From NCBI GenBank assembly GCA_934661755.1, contig CAKUJM010000005.1:25669-89668 (forward strand): 64,000 bases of DNA, in the 5' to 3' direction. Positions within the stretch are counted from its first letter, which is position 1. Each line of letters starts with the position of its first letter. Below, piece after piece: positions 43,929 through 52,964 of this stretch. The DNA is from an uncultured Lentisphaeria bacterium. Lineage in GTDB: Bacteria; Verrucomicrobiota; Lentisphaeria; Oligosphaerales; Oligosphaeraceae. The notes under the pieces are model-generated. The model searched no databases. It was not told the origin of the DNA and saw only the letters and a program-made list of their open reading frames with translations. Position numbers and translations under genes: made by a program.

Positions 43929-45497
43929 ATGCCCAAAGAGAAAAGCAAATATGGACAATACTTTACCCGCCCCGAGATTGCGGACTTCATGGTCCGGCTG
44001 ATCACGAAGCCAAAGTCAGCCGCAATCCTGGAGCCATGCTGCGGCAAGGGCGTGTTTTTGCAGACGCTGTCGCAACATGGATATGCCAATGTAACCGCCT
44101 ACGAAATCGATGACAGGCTGTCAAGGGAATACGACAACGTGAGATACCGCAGCTTTGTTTCATCACCGCTGGGAGAAAGGTTCGATGTGGCAATCGGCAA
44201 CCCGCCATATATCCGCTGGAAGAATTTGGAACCGGAGCTGAAGCAGGAACTTGAAGGCTGTCAATTGTGGAGGCGGCACTTCAATAGCTTGTGCGACTAT
44301 TTGTTCCTGTTCATCCTCAAGGCAATTGAACAATTGAACGAAGGTGGTGAGCTCATATACATCTGCAGCGAGTACTGGCTAAACTCAACCAATGCCAAAA
44401 CCTTGCGCGAATACATGTGCAATCATGGCTACTTCACCGAGATCTTTCATTTCAAGGAAGCGCCGCTATTTGATCAGGTCACTGCCTCTGTGCTGGTTTT
44501 TAGATATGTAAAATCCTCCGGGGTGAAAGCACGCAAACTCCCGACAATCAATTTTCATTTGTACACCGGGAAAACCACTCCCAAACCCCAGGAATTGCTG
44601 TCGCGACAATGTTTCAAAAATTGGACCATCCCGCAATTTGAGCCAGGCAAACGCTGGTTGCTGACCAATGCCGAAACGCAATCACGTCTCGAGTCGTTCG
44701 AACACTGGTGCTCTGCGCCGGATGAATTATTTGACGGTAAGATTGTGCGGCTTGGCGACTATTGCGACATTGGCAATGGCATGGTGTCGGGTCTGGACCG
44801 CGCCTTCAAATTGGATGATTGCTCTGAATTGACCCCAAAGGAGAACGCCTGCACCATCACCGTGCTCAAGGCCAAGGACCTTGATCAGTTTGCCTACAAT
44901 TCAACCTCGAAATACATGTTTATGCTAAATTCCGGAAAAAGATATGTCGAGGAGGAGTTTCGTGTGGAATTTCCCAATTTTTATCGGAAGCTGTATCCAT
45001 ATATCCATGATCTGCAGCAACGCTACTGTTACAATCGGGAGATTCCATATTGGGAATTCGTCTTTCCCCGCAATAGAAAATTGTTTGAACGCAAAATGGA
45101 AAAAATATTCGTGCCTTGCAAGGAAAGAATATCCAACAAGAGCCACTTCCGTTTTTGCCTGGCTCCGGCAAATGCCTACCCGCTACAGGATGTCACCTGC
45201 ATCGCCAAAAAGGATTCCTGCCGTGAATCATTGGAATACATTTTGGCATACCTGAACAGCGACATCGTCTTCAAATGGCTGTGCATAAATGGAATAGTGA
45301 AGGGAGAAATCGTGGAATTCTCAGAAGCACCAATCGCCAGCATCCCATATCGGAAAATTGACTGGAAATCCCAAACAGAGACGATGCTTCACGATGCCAT
45401 TGCCGCCACAGTACGGCATTACCTGGTCAAGAGGGATCATGATGGCAGAAACGAGATCAATCGGCTAATGGGGGAATTGGAAAAACATGGGCATTGA
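43929..45497 (+). CDS. type II DNA adenine methyltransferase (partner of HincII-like enzyme)
   Basis: A 522-residue N6-adenine methyltransferase. GQYFTRPEIADFM (9-21) and LEPCCGKGVFL (34-44) are the SAM-binding motifs X and I, and NPPYIRW (91-97) is catalytic motif IV, giving the gamma-class order. The C-terminal half is the target-recognition part. It overlaps the endonuclease gene by 11 bases. Both genes are clearly richer in A+T than their neighbours, which suggests acquisition by transfer. Given the partner, methylation within GTYRAC is predicted. The ATG at 43929 has GGAG ten bases upstream; a TTG at 43902 is less likely. Confidence 0.92.
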   Translation: MPKEKSKYGQYFTRPEIADFMVRLITKPKSAAILEPCCGKGVFLQTLSQHGYANVTAYEIDDRLSREYDNVRYRSFVSSPLGERFDVAIGNPPYIRWKNLEPELKQELEGCQLWRRHFNSLCDYLFLFILKAIEQLNEGGELIYICSEYWLNSTNAKTLREYMCNHGYFTEIFHFKEAPLFDQVTASVLVFRYVKSSGVKARKLPTINFHLYTGKTTPKPQELLSRQCFKNWTIPQFEPGKRWLLTNAETQSRLESFEHWCSAPDELFDGKIVRLGDYCDIGNGMVSGLDRAFKLDDCSELTPKENACTITVLKAKDLDQFAYNSTSKYMFMLNSGKRYVEEEFRVEFPNFYRKLYPYIHDLQQRYCYNREIPYWEFVFPRNRKLFERKMEKIFVPCKERISNKSHFRFCLAPANAYPLQDVTCIAKKDSCRESLEYILAYLNSDIVFKWLCINGIVKGEIVEFSEAPIASIPYRKIDWKSQTETMLHDAIAATVRHYLVKRDHDGRNEINRLMGELEKHGH

Positions 45498-46266
45498 TTA
45501 CGAGCATCTGATTAAAGGCCTGCCCGGAAAAACTGTCCTGCGTCCAAACAGCGCCAGCGACGGAACTTTGTCGGGCCACGCAGCCGGCGAGCCATTCGCC
45601 AACCTGGTCTATGCGGATTTACTGAGGCGCCATCCCGGGAAAATTTTCAAGCAATATGATTATCTGAATCAGCTATATATTAAAAATCGATGGTCCCTGT
45701 CGTACGAACAGCGCAAATCCCTTCTGCCATCCGAGACACTGGCATTTTTACTGGGTCGTGGCATGCGTGCAACAGAGCAGTGGCGTCCCGACAATCAGTT
45801 CGCAGAGAAGCAAGATGATACCGCTGACATCCTTTATTGCGATTGCGGCTCCTATGACCTATTGGATGTCAAGTCCCACGACTCGGCAAAAAATGCCCAG
45901 CCGCCAAACATCATTTCGGCATACAAGGTGGCGCAAATGTGTGCATTGCTGCTTGACAATGAAGGCGACGAAAACTCCTTCGATATCAATTACGTTGGAG
46001 TGGATTGGATCGAAGAGGGGCAACAGCTGAAGTGTGTTGCCGCATCCCACGCCCGATTGTTTTTGGCAAGCCCGGAGAAGCTCTATATCAACTGGGCGGC
46101 TGCAATTCAGCTTCAATTCCACGTGAAGAATCTCCCCCAGGATTTTCCCGGAACTAGACGCGAATGGGCAGTTAGATTTTTGAGACACTTTTGCAACAGC
46201 GCCAGCCGACGTTGCGAGGAAATGCTGGACAAATTTGTGAGGCCATATCGTAGGTACATAGACTAA
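45487..46266 (+). CDS. HincII/HindII-like type II restriction endonuclease
   Basis: A 259-residue restriction enzyme whose sequence follows Haemophilus HincII closely along its length: GTLSGHAAGEPF, FKQYDYLNQLYIKN, DTADIL, LLDVKS, PPNIISAYKVAQ, LYINWAAAIQLQFHV and GTRREWA. From recalled HincII numbering, catalytic Asp114, Asp127 and Lys129, the intercalating Gln138 and Asn141 are present at exactly the same residue numbers here. HincII cuts GTY^RAC to blunt ends; I infer the same specificity. It overlaps the methyltransferase gene, is A+T-rich and lies in a horizontally acquired-looking island of about 2.3 kb. Confidence 0.93.
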   Translation: MGIDYEHLIKGLPGKTVLRPNSASDGTLSGHAAGEPFANLVYADLLRRHPGKIFKQYDYLNQLYIKNRWSLSYEQRKSLLPSETLAFLLGRGMRATEQWRPDNQFAEKQDDTADILYCDCGSYDLLDVKSHDSAKNAQPPNIISAYKVAQMCALLLDNEGDENSFDINYVGVDWIEEGQQLKCVAASHARLFLASPEKLYINWAAAIQLQFHVKNLPQDFPGTRREWAVRFLRHFCNSASRRCEEMLDKFVRPYRRYID

Positions 46267-46275
46267 AACATCCCT

Positions 46276-47562
46276 ATGCGTAGCATATTGTTAATCATTG
46301 CATTCCCTTTGGCGGCGGTTTTGCCAGGCCTTGCCGCCGCGGATGACGGCTGGCAGGCACGGCTTGCGGAGCTGTCGCATCCGCAGGCATGGGTGGCGCG
46401 CACGCAATATCCCCCTTTGACCGCCGAGGCGCTGGACGAGGCGATCGAGGCCGCCCGGGTCTACTACCAGAACCATCAGCTGCCGGAGGGCAATTTCCGC
46501 TATGGGCTGGATCTTACCGACGACATCGAGCTGGATGACGACAATGCGGTGCGGCAGGCCGGGGCGTTGTGGGGGCTTTCAGTGCTCAACCGCGAACGTT
46601 TCACCGAGTCCACCCGGCGCGCGGTGCTGCTGGGGCTGGACTTCTTCATCCGGTCGATGCGTCCGGTGCGGGACGGCAAGCTGATGGTGTCGACCTACCA
46701 GGGCCAGCGCCGGGTGAAAACCGGGATGGTCGCGCTGGTCTGCCTGGCCATCACCGATTTTCTCGACGGGCAGGACAGGTATCTGACTGACGCGCAACGC
46801 GCGCCATACGCCAATGCCCTGCTGCGGAACCTGGAGTTTCTGCAGAGCATGGAGATGGCGGATGGCTCATGGGGTGAGGTATACGACCATGACGTGACCG
46901 CCCAGGAACAGGAGGCGATGATGGACTCCTCGCCATATTATGACGGCGAGGCGCTGCTGGCGTATGTCACCGCCCTGCGCTACTTCCGCAGCCATCCGCA
47001 ATTTTCCGCGCCTGCGGGAATGGCGCAGCGGGTGGAGTCGGCATTGCCCAGGCTGATGAAGAAATATGCCGTGGACGCCTTGCAGCCCGACGGCGACCGC
47101 GACCAGGCCAAGGGCTTCTACCAGTGGGGCGCAATGGCCAGCGCCGTCTTCTGCGAGGACTATCCGCAGTCGCCGTCGGCGGCAATCGCGGCAAATGGCG
47201 CACTGGCGCTTACCTGGTGGCAGCTCTTCGAGAACCAGGTGGAATTCCGCGAGGGCAATACCGGCTACGCCGTTGAGGGGCTCATTGCCGCCTGGCTCAT
47301 CGCCTCCAGGACCGGACGCCATGACGAGGCCCGGACAATCCGCAATGGCATCGGCCGGATCCTGGCGAAGCTGCTCACCTGGCAGGTCGGCACCGCCGCC
47401 GGCGACCATAATCCCTTCCTGGCATATTGGCGTGGGAAGGGCGTGTCGCCCCGCGCCTTCGGCGGAGTGCTTGCCGCCCGTGACTCCGGATACATCCGGA
47501 TCGACAATGTCCAGCACCAGCTGCACGCCATGCTGCTGGCGCGGAAATACCTTTTCCCGTAA
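46276..47562 (+). CDS. secreted protein with an alpha/alpha-toroid-like fold
   Basis: A 428-residue protein with a signal peptide (LLIIAFPLAAVLPGLAAADD). Repeated helical segments with aromatic and acidic patches (DIELDDDNAVRQAGALWGLS, DGSWGEVYDHD, AKGFYQWGAMASAVFCEDY, NTGYAVEGLIAAWLIAS) suggest a six-hairpin toroid similar to some glycosidases, lyases or epimerases. I do not recognise a family or catalytic residues. It follows the restriction gene by nine bases but returns to the host's GC-rich codon use, and precedes the kinase gene by 48 bases. Confidence 0.6.
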   Translation: MRSILLIIAFPLAAVLPGLAAADDGWQARLAELSHPQAWVARTQYPPLTAEALDEAIEAARVYYQNHQLPEGNFRYGLDLTDDIELDDDNAVRQAGALWGLSVLNRERFTESTRRAVLLGLDFFIRSMRPVRDGKLMVSTYQGQRRVKTGMVALVCLAITDFLDGQDRYLTDAQRAPYANALLRNLEFLQSMEMADGSWGEVYDHDVTAQEQEAMMDSSPYYDGEALLAYVTALRYFRSHPQFSAPAGMAQRVESALPRLMKKYAVDALQPDGDRDQAKGFYQWGAMASAVFCEDYPQSPSAAIAANGALALTWWQLFENQVEFREGNTGYAVEGLIAAWLIASRTGRHDEARTIRNGIGRILAKLLTWQVGTAAGDHNPFLAYWRGKGVSPRAFGGVLAARDSGYIRIDNVQHQLHAMLLARKYLFP

Positions 47563-47610
47563 CCGCCCACCATCCTCCACCGCCTGGCGTGGCGTGGAAC
47601 CAGCCCCGCA

Positions 47611-49371
47611 ATGGACCAAACCCGGACAACCCGCCATCATGCGCCGCGCGGTGACGACCCCGCCCGCATCGATCTGTCGCAGACGGTGCCGTCACCCCCC
47701 GGCGCCGGCAAGGGGACGCCGCCAGACCCGGGCGCATACCGCTGGCGGCCGTTTTCCCCCCTGCCGCCGGGCGTGAACCGCACCAGCGTCCCCGGATGCG
47801 TGCTGGAGGCGGTGCTGGGCAGCGGCGGCATGGGCACAGTCTATCTGGCCCGACAGACCAATCTGGACCGGCAGGTGGCGGTGAAGGTCCTCAACCGCCA
47901 TTTTGCCGACAATCCGCAATTCATTGCGCGGCTGCGGCGGGAAGCGCATATCATGGGCACGATGTCCCACCCCTGCCTGGTCGGATGCCACGACATCATC
48001 GTCACCCAGAATGGCGCCAGCATCGTGATGGAGTACATCCCCGGCCATCTGGACGGCCGCAACCTGGTCAAGATGCTCGGGCCAATGCCGGAGCGTCATG
48101 TAGTCAAGGTGCTGCTGGCGATATCCCGTGCCCTGGACCATGCCTACGCCCACGGCATCATCCACCGCGACGTCAAGCCGGAAAACATCCTCTTCGCCTT
48201 CAATCGTGGCCGGGCGCCGCGCAGCTATGACGAGCTGTTCCGCGCCCCGGAGCTGCGGATTGCGCTTTGCGATTTTGGCATTGCGGACGCCCGCAAGGAT
48301 CTTCACGGAAACGAAGGCGGCTCCGCCGCGCAGAAGAGCCAGGTGATGGGCAGCCCCCTCTACATGGCGCCGGAGCAGGCGGTCTTCCCCGACCAGCTTG
48401 ACTTCCGCTCCGACATCTACGCGCTTGGCGCAACCGGATACTATCTATTGACCGGCAAGCCGCCTTTCGAGGGCAAGGACTGGGAATCGATCATGGAACT
48501 CAAGGTGCAAAGCGCCATTCCGGCGCCGAAGGCCCCCAGCCTCAGGATAAGCGCGGAATTGAGCCGGATCATCGCCCGCATGGGCGCGCTGCTGCCGGAG
48601 GAACGCTACGATGGCTACCGGCAGCTGATCCGGGAACTGGAGGCCGTCGAGCTGCTCAATGCCGATCGCGACCAGGGGTTCTTCGCCTTCCTCCACGGCC
48701 ATAAACGGCCGCTTCTGACCATGGCCGGCATCCTGACAGGCGTCTGGCTGCTGGCATACGGCGCGGTGCGATGGTATGAGCGCTGGCTGGACGACATTGA
48801 ACAACGGGTCCCCCCGCAGACGCTCTCCATGCAGAATTGGGACGGCGCCATCCGCAGCTGGCGCCAGGTGATCGACCGCACTTCCGGCGAGCAATTCCTG
48901 ACCGGCCTGCCCGGCAGCCGGTCGATCACCCTCAAGCAGCGGCTTTTCGAGGGCGACTACATCCGCATCAGCATGGCCATGTCCGGAAGCGGCACCGCGA
49001 TCATGACCTTCCGCAACGCCGCCGATGAGTCCAGGATGCTCGGACGCATCGCCTGCGCCATTGGACACGACGGGCTCCGGGTGCGGCTGTATACCGTTTC
49101 CGCCGCCGGCGGGACGTCAGTGCCGGTGCCAATGGCGATCCCCGACCAGTATCGGAGCGACGGCGGATTGGAATTGCGGGTGGAGTTCCATGACAACTAT
49201 TTCAGCGTCTGGAATCGGCGGCAGCTCCTCGGAATCGTCCATTTCGATCACGACGACATCGCCAATGGCGCCTGCTTCAACGTCGCCGGCATCCCGGAGA
49301 AAACCAGGGTGCGGTTCCGGAACATCATCGTCGTGCCCTCCAGATCGGCAAGATCCCGCAATGGCGATTGA
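47611..49371 (+). CDS. membrane Ser/Thr protein kinase (Hanks type)
   Basis: A 586-residue kinase with a Pro-rich N-terminus, then a kinase domain at about 63-345: LGSGGMGTVYLAR (glycine loop), VAVKVL (K92), GIIHRDVKPENIL (catalytic Asp), CDFGIAD, and GSPLYMAPEQA. The activation segment carries an insertion of about 20 residues between the catalytic loop and DFG. A membrane helix (GILTGVWLLAYGAVRWY) follows near residue 375, then about 190 outer residues with a beta-sandwich, laminin-G-like look. It could sense an external glycan or wall signal. Targets are unknown. Confidence 0.9.
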   Translation: MDQTRTTRHHAPRGDDPARIDLSQTVPSPPGAGKGTPPDPGAYRWRPFSPLPPGVNRTSVPGCVLEAVLGSGGMGTVYLARQTNLDRQVAVKVLNRHFADNPQFIARLRREAHIMGTMSHPCLVGCHDIIVTQNGASIVMEYIPGHLDGRNLVKMLGPMPERHVVKVLLAISRALDHAYAHGIIHRDVKPENILFAFNRGRAPRSYDELFRAPELRIALCDFGIADARKDLHGNEGGSAAQKSQVMGSPLYMAPEQAVFPDQLDFRSDIYALGATGYYLLTGKPPFEGKDWESIMELKVQSAIPAPKAPSLRISAELSRIIARMGALLPEERYDGYRQLIRELEAVELLNADRDQGFFAFLHGHKRPLLTMAGILTGVWLLAYGAVRWYERWLDDIEQRVPPQTLSMQNWDGAIRSWRQVIDRTSGEQFLTGLPGSRSITLKQRLFEGDYIRISMAMSGSGTAIMTFRNAADESRMLGRIACAIGHDGLRVRLYTVSAAGGTSVPVPMAIPDQYRSDGGLELRVEFHDNYFSVWNRRQLLGIVHFDHDDIANGACFNVAGIPEKTRVRFRNIIVVPSRSARSRNGD

Positions 49372-49397
49372 CGGCGGCCGCCGCCACGGCCGCGATG

Positions 49398-51683
49398 CTA
49401 TTCTCCCAGAATCTTGAGGAATTCCTCTTCGCCGATGACCTTCACTCCGAGTTGCGCGGCCTTGCCGGTCTTGGTCGCGCCGGTATTGGCGCCCGCGACC
49501 AGCCAGGTGGTGTTTCTGCTGACAGCCGAGGCGACATTGCCGCCCCGGGCGCGAATCCTGGCCGACGCGCTTTCGCGGTCCATGCTGGACAGGGTGCCTG
49601 TAAGCACAAAAGTCTGCCCCGCCAGGGGCGTGGCGGCCTCTTCACTGGCTGTCGTCCCGCCTTCGCCGCCCCCCTGCGGGGCGATTCCCAGCCGGGCCAT
49701 GCGCTCAAGCCACCGTCTGCCGACCGCGCCGTGGAAGAACTCCAGCACCGCAATCGCGGTCTTGGGGCCAATGACCGTAGTCACATACGCGCCTTTGGCG
49801 GATGACTTGCGGATCAGCCCGCAATGCAGCAGCCTCTTCGCGGCATTGTCGAAATCGAAATGCGCGGACGCCGACTGCGCCTGCAGTTGCCGCTGCTGCT
49901 GCTCGGCAAAGGCAAAGAGGTCCGCGGCGGGTGTCTGGCTCTTCTCCGGCGGCGCTTCGACGGCGATGGTGCGGCTGGGAGAAATGCCGTTTTGGCAGTC
50001 CAGCAGATCCAGCAGCAGCTTCAAATAGGGCGAGTCCGCCACCTGATCCAAGGTGGCGTGAATCCTCCCCAGGCAATAGGCGGTCGCACTGCCGACCTCG
50101 GGGATGCCCATGGCCTGCAGCCAGGCGCCCAGCGGCTTCCGCCGCGCGGCGTCAAGCGCATTGAGCAATTTGGCGGCGTTCTTGGCCCCGAACAGCCGCG
50201 GCTCGTCGTCGCTGCCCAGATTCAGCCCCGCCAGCTGCTCCGGCGCCAGCCCATACAGATCCAGCGGTTCGGCGATCAGGCCGCGATCGCAAAGGGCCTC
50301 GGCGACGGCGCCACCCAGCGACTCGATATCCAGGGCACTGCGGGCGGCAAAATACTCCACCCGCCGCACATTCTGCGCCGGACACTGCAAGTTGGCGCAA
50401 CGCCATACGGCAAAATTGGGATCGCGGGAAATCGGCCCGCCACAGGATGGGCATCTGCCATGCAGCGACCCGCAGAAGTCAAAGCGGACCGCGTCCGCCG
50501 GACGCTTCGAAAGCACCACCTCGACCACGGCGGGAATCACCTCGCCGGCCTTCTCTATCTTCACCGTGTCGCCAATCCGGATGTCCCGGCGGACGATCTC
50601 GTCCTCGTTGTGCAGCGTGGCCCGCGAAATGGTGGATCCGGCCAGGAAGACCGGCTCCAACTCGGCCACCGGAGTGAGGACGCCCGTGCGCCCGACCTGG
50701 ATGGTGATGCCGTTCAGACGGGTCTGGGCGCGCTCCGGCTCGTACTTGTATGCCTTGGCCCAGCAGGGGGCCTTGGCGGAAAAGCCGAGGATGGCGCGCT
50801 GGTCAAAGCGGTTGACCTTGACCACCGCGCCGTCAGTGTCATACGGGAAGGACCGCCGCGCTCCCTCCAATTCGTCAATCGCCTGCTTGATCCCCGCAAA
50901 ATCGGTGACGACCCGGCGCCATTTCTGGACCCTGAGCCCGAAACGCACAAAGACCTCGAAGAGCTCCTCCTGTGAGGCGATGTCAATCCCGTCCAGGCGT
51001 CCCTGGGCATAGAAGAACACATCCAGCGGACGGCAGGCGACCTGGGAGCTGTCAAGCAGCTTGACACTGCCGGCGGTGGCGTTGCGGGCGTTGGCAAATG
51101 GCTCCTGCCCCTCGGCGATGCGGCGGTCGTTGAGCAGCTGGAAACCCTCGCGGGACATGTAGCACTCGCCGCGCGCCTCGAAGAAGGCCGGGGGATTGCC
51201 GGTGTGCAGACGCAGCGGTATCGACGGGATGGTGCGGATATTGTCGGTGACATCGTCGCCCTGCCGTCCGTTGCCGCGGGTGACCGCCTGGGCGAAGACC
51301 CCGTTGACGTAGCGCACGGCGATGGATATGCCGTCGATTTTGGGTTCGACGACATACTCCGGGTGCTGTCCATGCAATCCCCGTACCACGCCATCATGGA
51401 ATCGCGCCAAGTCGTCGGCATTGTAGGTGTTTTCCAGCGACAGCATCGGAATGGTGTGCGGCACCGTGGCAAAGCCCGTGCTGACGCCGCCATGCATCCG
51501 CTGGGTCGGCGAGTCCGCAGTGACCAGCTCGGGATGCGCCTGCTCCAGGTCACGCAGCTGCCGGTACAGCGCGTCGTATTCGCGGTCGCTGATCTCCGGC
51601 TTGTCGTCAAGATAGTACAGCCGGTCGTGGCGGCGGATGGTCTCGCGCAGGGCGTTGATGCGTTGTTCGATGTCGTCTGGCAT
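49398..51683 (-). CDS. ligA: NAD-dependent DNA ligase
   Basis: A 761-residue ligase that seals nicks in replication and repair. The adenylated lysine is K115 in VEPKIDGIS, and the four-Cys zinc site is CPSCGG and CANLQC. Helix-hairpin-helix repeats follow, and a BRCT domain (LAGQTFVLTGTLSSMDRESA) ends the protein. It is about 90 residues longer than usual; extra Gln/Ala-rich sequence lies between the helix-hairpin-helix region and BRCT (about 570-690). It is encoded 130 bases after lexA on the same strand, so SOS control is possible. Confidence 0.94.
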   Translation of the reverse strand: MPDDIEQRINALRETIRRHDRLYYLDDKPEISDREYDALYRQLRDLEQAHPELVTADSPTQRMHGGVSTGFATVPHTIPMLSLENTYNADDLARFHDGVVRGLHGQHPEYVVEPKIDGISIAVRYVNGVFAQAVTRGNGRQGDDVTDNIRTIPSIPLRLHTGNPPAFFEARGECYMSREGFQLLNDRRIAEGQEPFANARNATAGSVKLLDSSQVACRPLDVFFYAQGRLDGIDIASQEELFEVFVRFGLRVQKWRRVVTDFAGIKQAIDELEGARRSFPYDTDGAVVKVNRFDQRAILGFSAKAPCWAKAYKYEPERAQTRLNGITIQVGRTGVLTPVAELEPVFLAGSTISRATLHNEDEIVRRDIRIGDTVKIEKAGEVIPAVVEVVLSKRPADAVRFDFCGSLHGRCPSCGGPISRDPNFAVWRCANLQCPAQNVRRVEYFAARSALDIESLGGAVAEALCDRGLIAEPLDLYGLAPEQLAGLNLGSDDEPRLFGAKNAAKLLNALDAARRKPLGAWLQAMGIPEVGSATAYCLGRIHATLDQVADSPYLKLLLDLLDCQNGISPSRTIAVEAPPEKSQTPAADLFAFAEQQQRQLQAQSASAHFDFDNAAKRLLHCGLIRKSSAKGAYVTTVIGPKTAIAVLEFFHGAVGRRWLERMARLGIAPQGGGEGGTTASEEAATPLAGQTFVLTGTLSSMDRESASARIRARGGNVASAVSRNTTWLVAGANTGATKTGKAAQLGVKVIGEEEFLKILGE

Positions 51684-51813
51684 GGGTGATGAATGGCTTC
51701 AGGTGGCTGGCAATGCCGCGCCGAAGGTGCCGGCGCTCATGCGGCCCGGGCAAGGCGGGCGGCAAACGGCCGGAAATGACGCCTGGATGCCACGGATAAA
51801 GCGGGACGCCGCG

Positions 51814-52440
51814 CTAGTAGTTCCGGAGGAGGCCGACGACCGTCCCCTGGACCCTGAGGGCATCCAGCTCGACGAAGCGCGACTTGTAATCGGGGTTAGC
51901 GGGGCGCAATTCCCATTTGCCGTCGGTGAGGTAAATATATTTTACGGTTACGGCGTCATCGACCAATGCGATGACAATGTCCCCCAATTTCACCGCGTCC
52001 TGCTTCTGGGCGACCAGCAGGTCGCCGTCGAGGATTCCGGCATCGCGCATGCTTTCGCCGCTGACGCGCACGGCGAAGAGCTGCTGGCCGTTGAGACGGT
52101 GGGGGATCAGGCTGGGATCAAGGGTGATGTAGCGCTCGATGTTCTCTTCGGCCTCGGCGGGCGCGCCAGCGGAGATGCGCCCGAGGATGGGAATGGAGAG
52201 GCTCATCGAGAAGTGGTGGGCGCGGTTGTTGATGCCGGGGACGCTGATGCTGCGCGCCTTGTTGGAGGAGCGGTTGAGCAGCCCCTTGCGCTGCAGGGCA
52301 CGGATATGCGAGAAGGCGGTGGCGGGGGTGACCCCGAAATGCTCGCTGATCTCGCTGATGGTCGGCGCCATCCCCTGCTCCTGGCCGAACTGGTTGATGT
52401 AGTCGAGGACTTCGCGCTGCTTGTCGGTTACGCCTTTCAT
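51814..52440 (-). CDS. lexA: LexA repressor
   Basis: A 208-residue SOS repressor. The N-terminal winged helix is TDKQREVLDYINQF with ISEHFGVTPATAFSHIRAL, the self-cleavage site is Ala-Gly in RISAGAPAEAEEN, and the catalytic Ser and Lys are in GESMRDAGI and AVTVKYIY. The start at 52440 (MKGVTDKQ) with GGAG ten bases upstream gives the normal length. No recognisable LexA box was found near its promoter by eye; PVC-type boxes may differ from the known motifs. Confidence 0.95.
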   Translation of the reverse strand: MKGVTDKQREVLDYINQFGQEQGMAPTISEISEHFGVTPATAFSHIRALQRKGLLNRSSNKARSISVPGINNRAHHFSMSLSIPILGRISAGAPAEAEENIERYITLDPSLIPHRLNGQQLFAVRVSGESMRDAGILDGDLLVAQKQDAVKLGDIVIALVDDAVTVKYIYLTDGKWELRPANPDYKSRFVELDALRVQGTVVGLLRNY

Positions 52441-52514
52441 GGTCGTTGGCTCCAAAATAGGGATGTTGATCCGGATGCTGGTGTGGAAAGCGGGAGATGA
52501 TTGCAATCGGGGAT

Positions 52515-52542
52515 AATTTAGCCCGATATAAAAATATGTCAA
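52515..52542 (-). promoter_or_regulatory. promoter of lexA
   Basis: On the minus strand a perfect TTGACA (52537-52542) and TAAATT (52515-52520) are 16 bases apart in a strongly A+T-rich stretch, about 75 bases upstream of the lexA start. It is the clearest -35 box in the region. Confidence 0.6.
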
Positions 52543-52649
52543 ATAAAAATTCGCATAATTCATTAGATATTTTCGTCAAAAAACGGCTCGTGCGGCTTGT
52601 ACGGGATTGGAAAAGGGAGTTATATTTGGCGGGTGATTGATACCTGAAT

Positions 52650-52761
52650 CCGTGAAGCTGGTTCTTTTGAGCCATGATTCCGCAGTTTTTCGGTCACGCC
52701 CTTCCATCACGCACCCTCAAAATCCCCCATATCTGACGCAAAATTCCCCCCAATTCCACGG
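52650..52761. repeat. ~110-bp imperfect palindromic repeat, copy 5 (reverse orientation)
   Basis: Starts TGAATCCGTGAAGCTGGTTC just outside the left end and finishes TTCCACGG. It is more diverged in the middle than copies 1 and 2. It lies in the divergent lexA/gspF gap; the rest of that gap (52762-52964) shows nothing I recognise. Confidence 0.65.
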
Positions 52762-52964
52762 CTCCAGGCGATCGAATACGATCCAGATGACTCGCCGCCT
52801 CGGCCCCGGGGGATTCCCGCACCGCTTCCTTCCGGGGCAAATGAAAATGCCGTCGGCGTCGCAATATCCGGCGGCGATGGCCGTTTAGCGGCCATGCCGG
52901 ACATTCCTCCGCCGCCTGCCGCCGCTGGCCCGGCCACCGGTTGCTTTTCCGACCCTTTAACCTC

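Noticed and set aside
52441..52600. LexA box near the lexA promoter
   Set aside because: Neither the E. coli, the Bacillus nor the other box types I know are visible; only the promoter could be supported.
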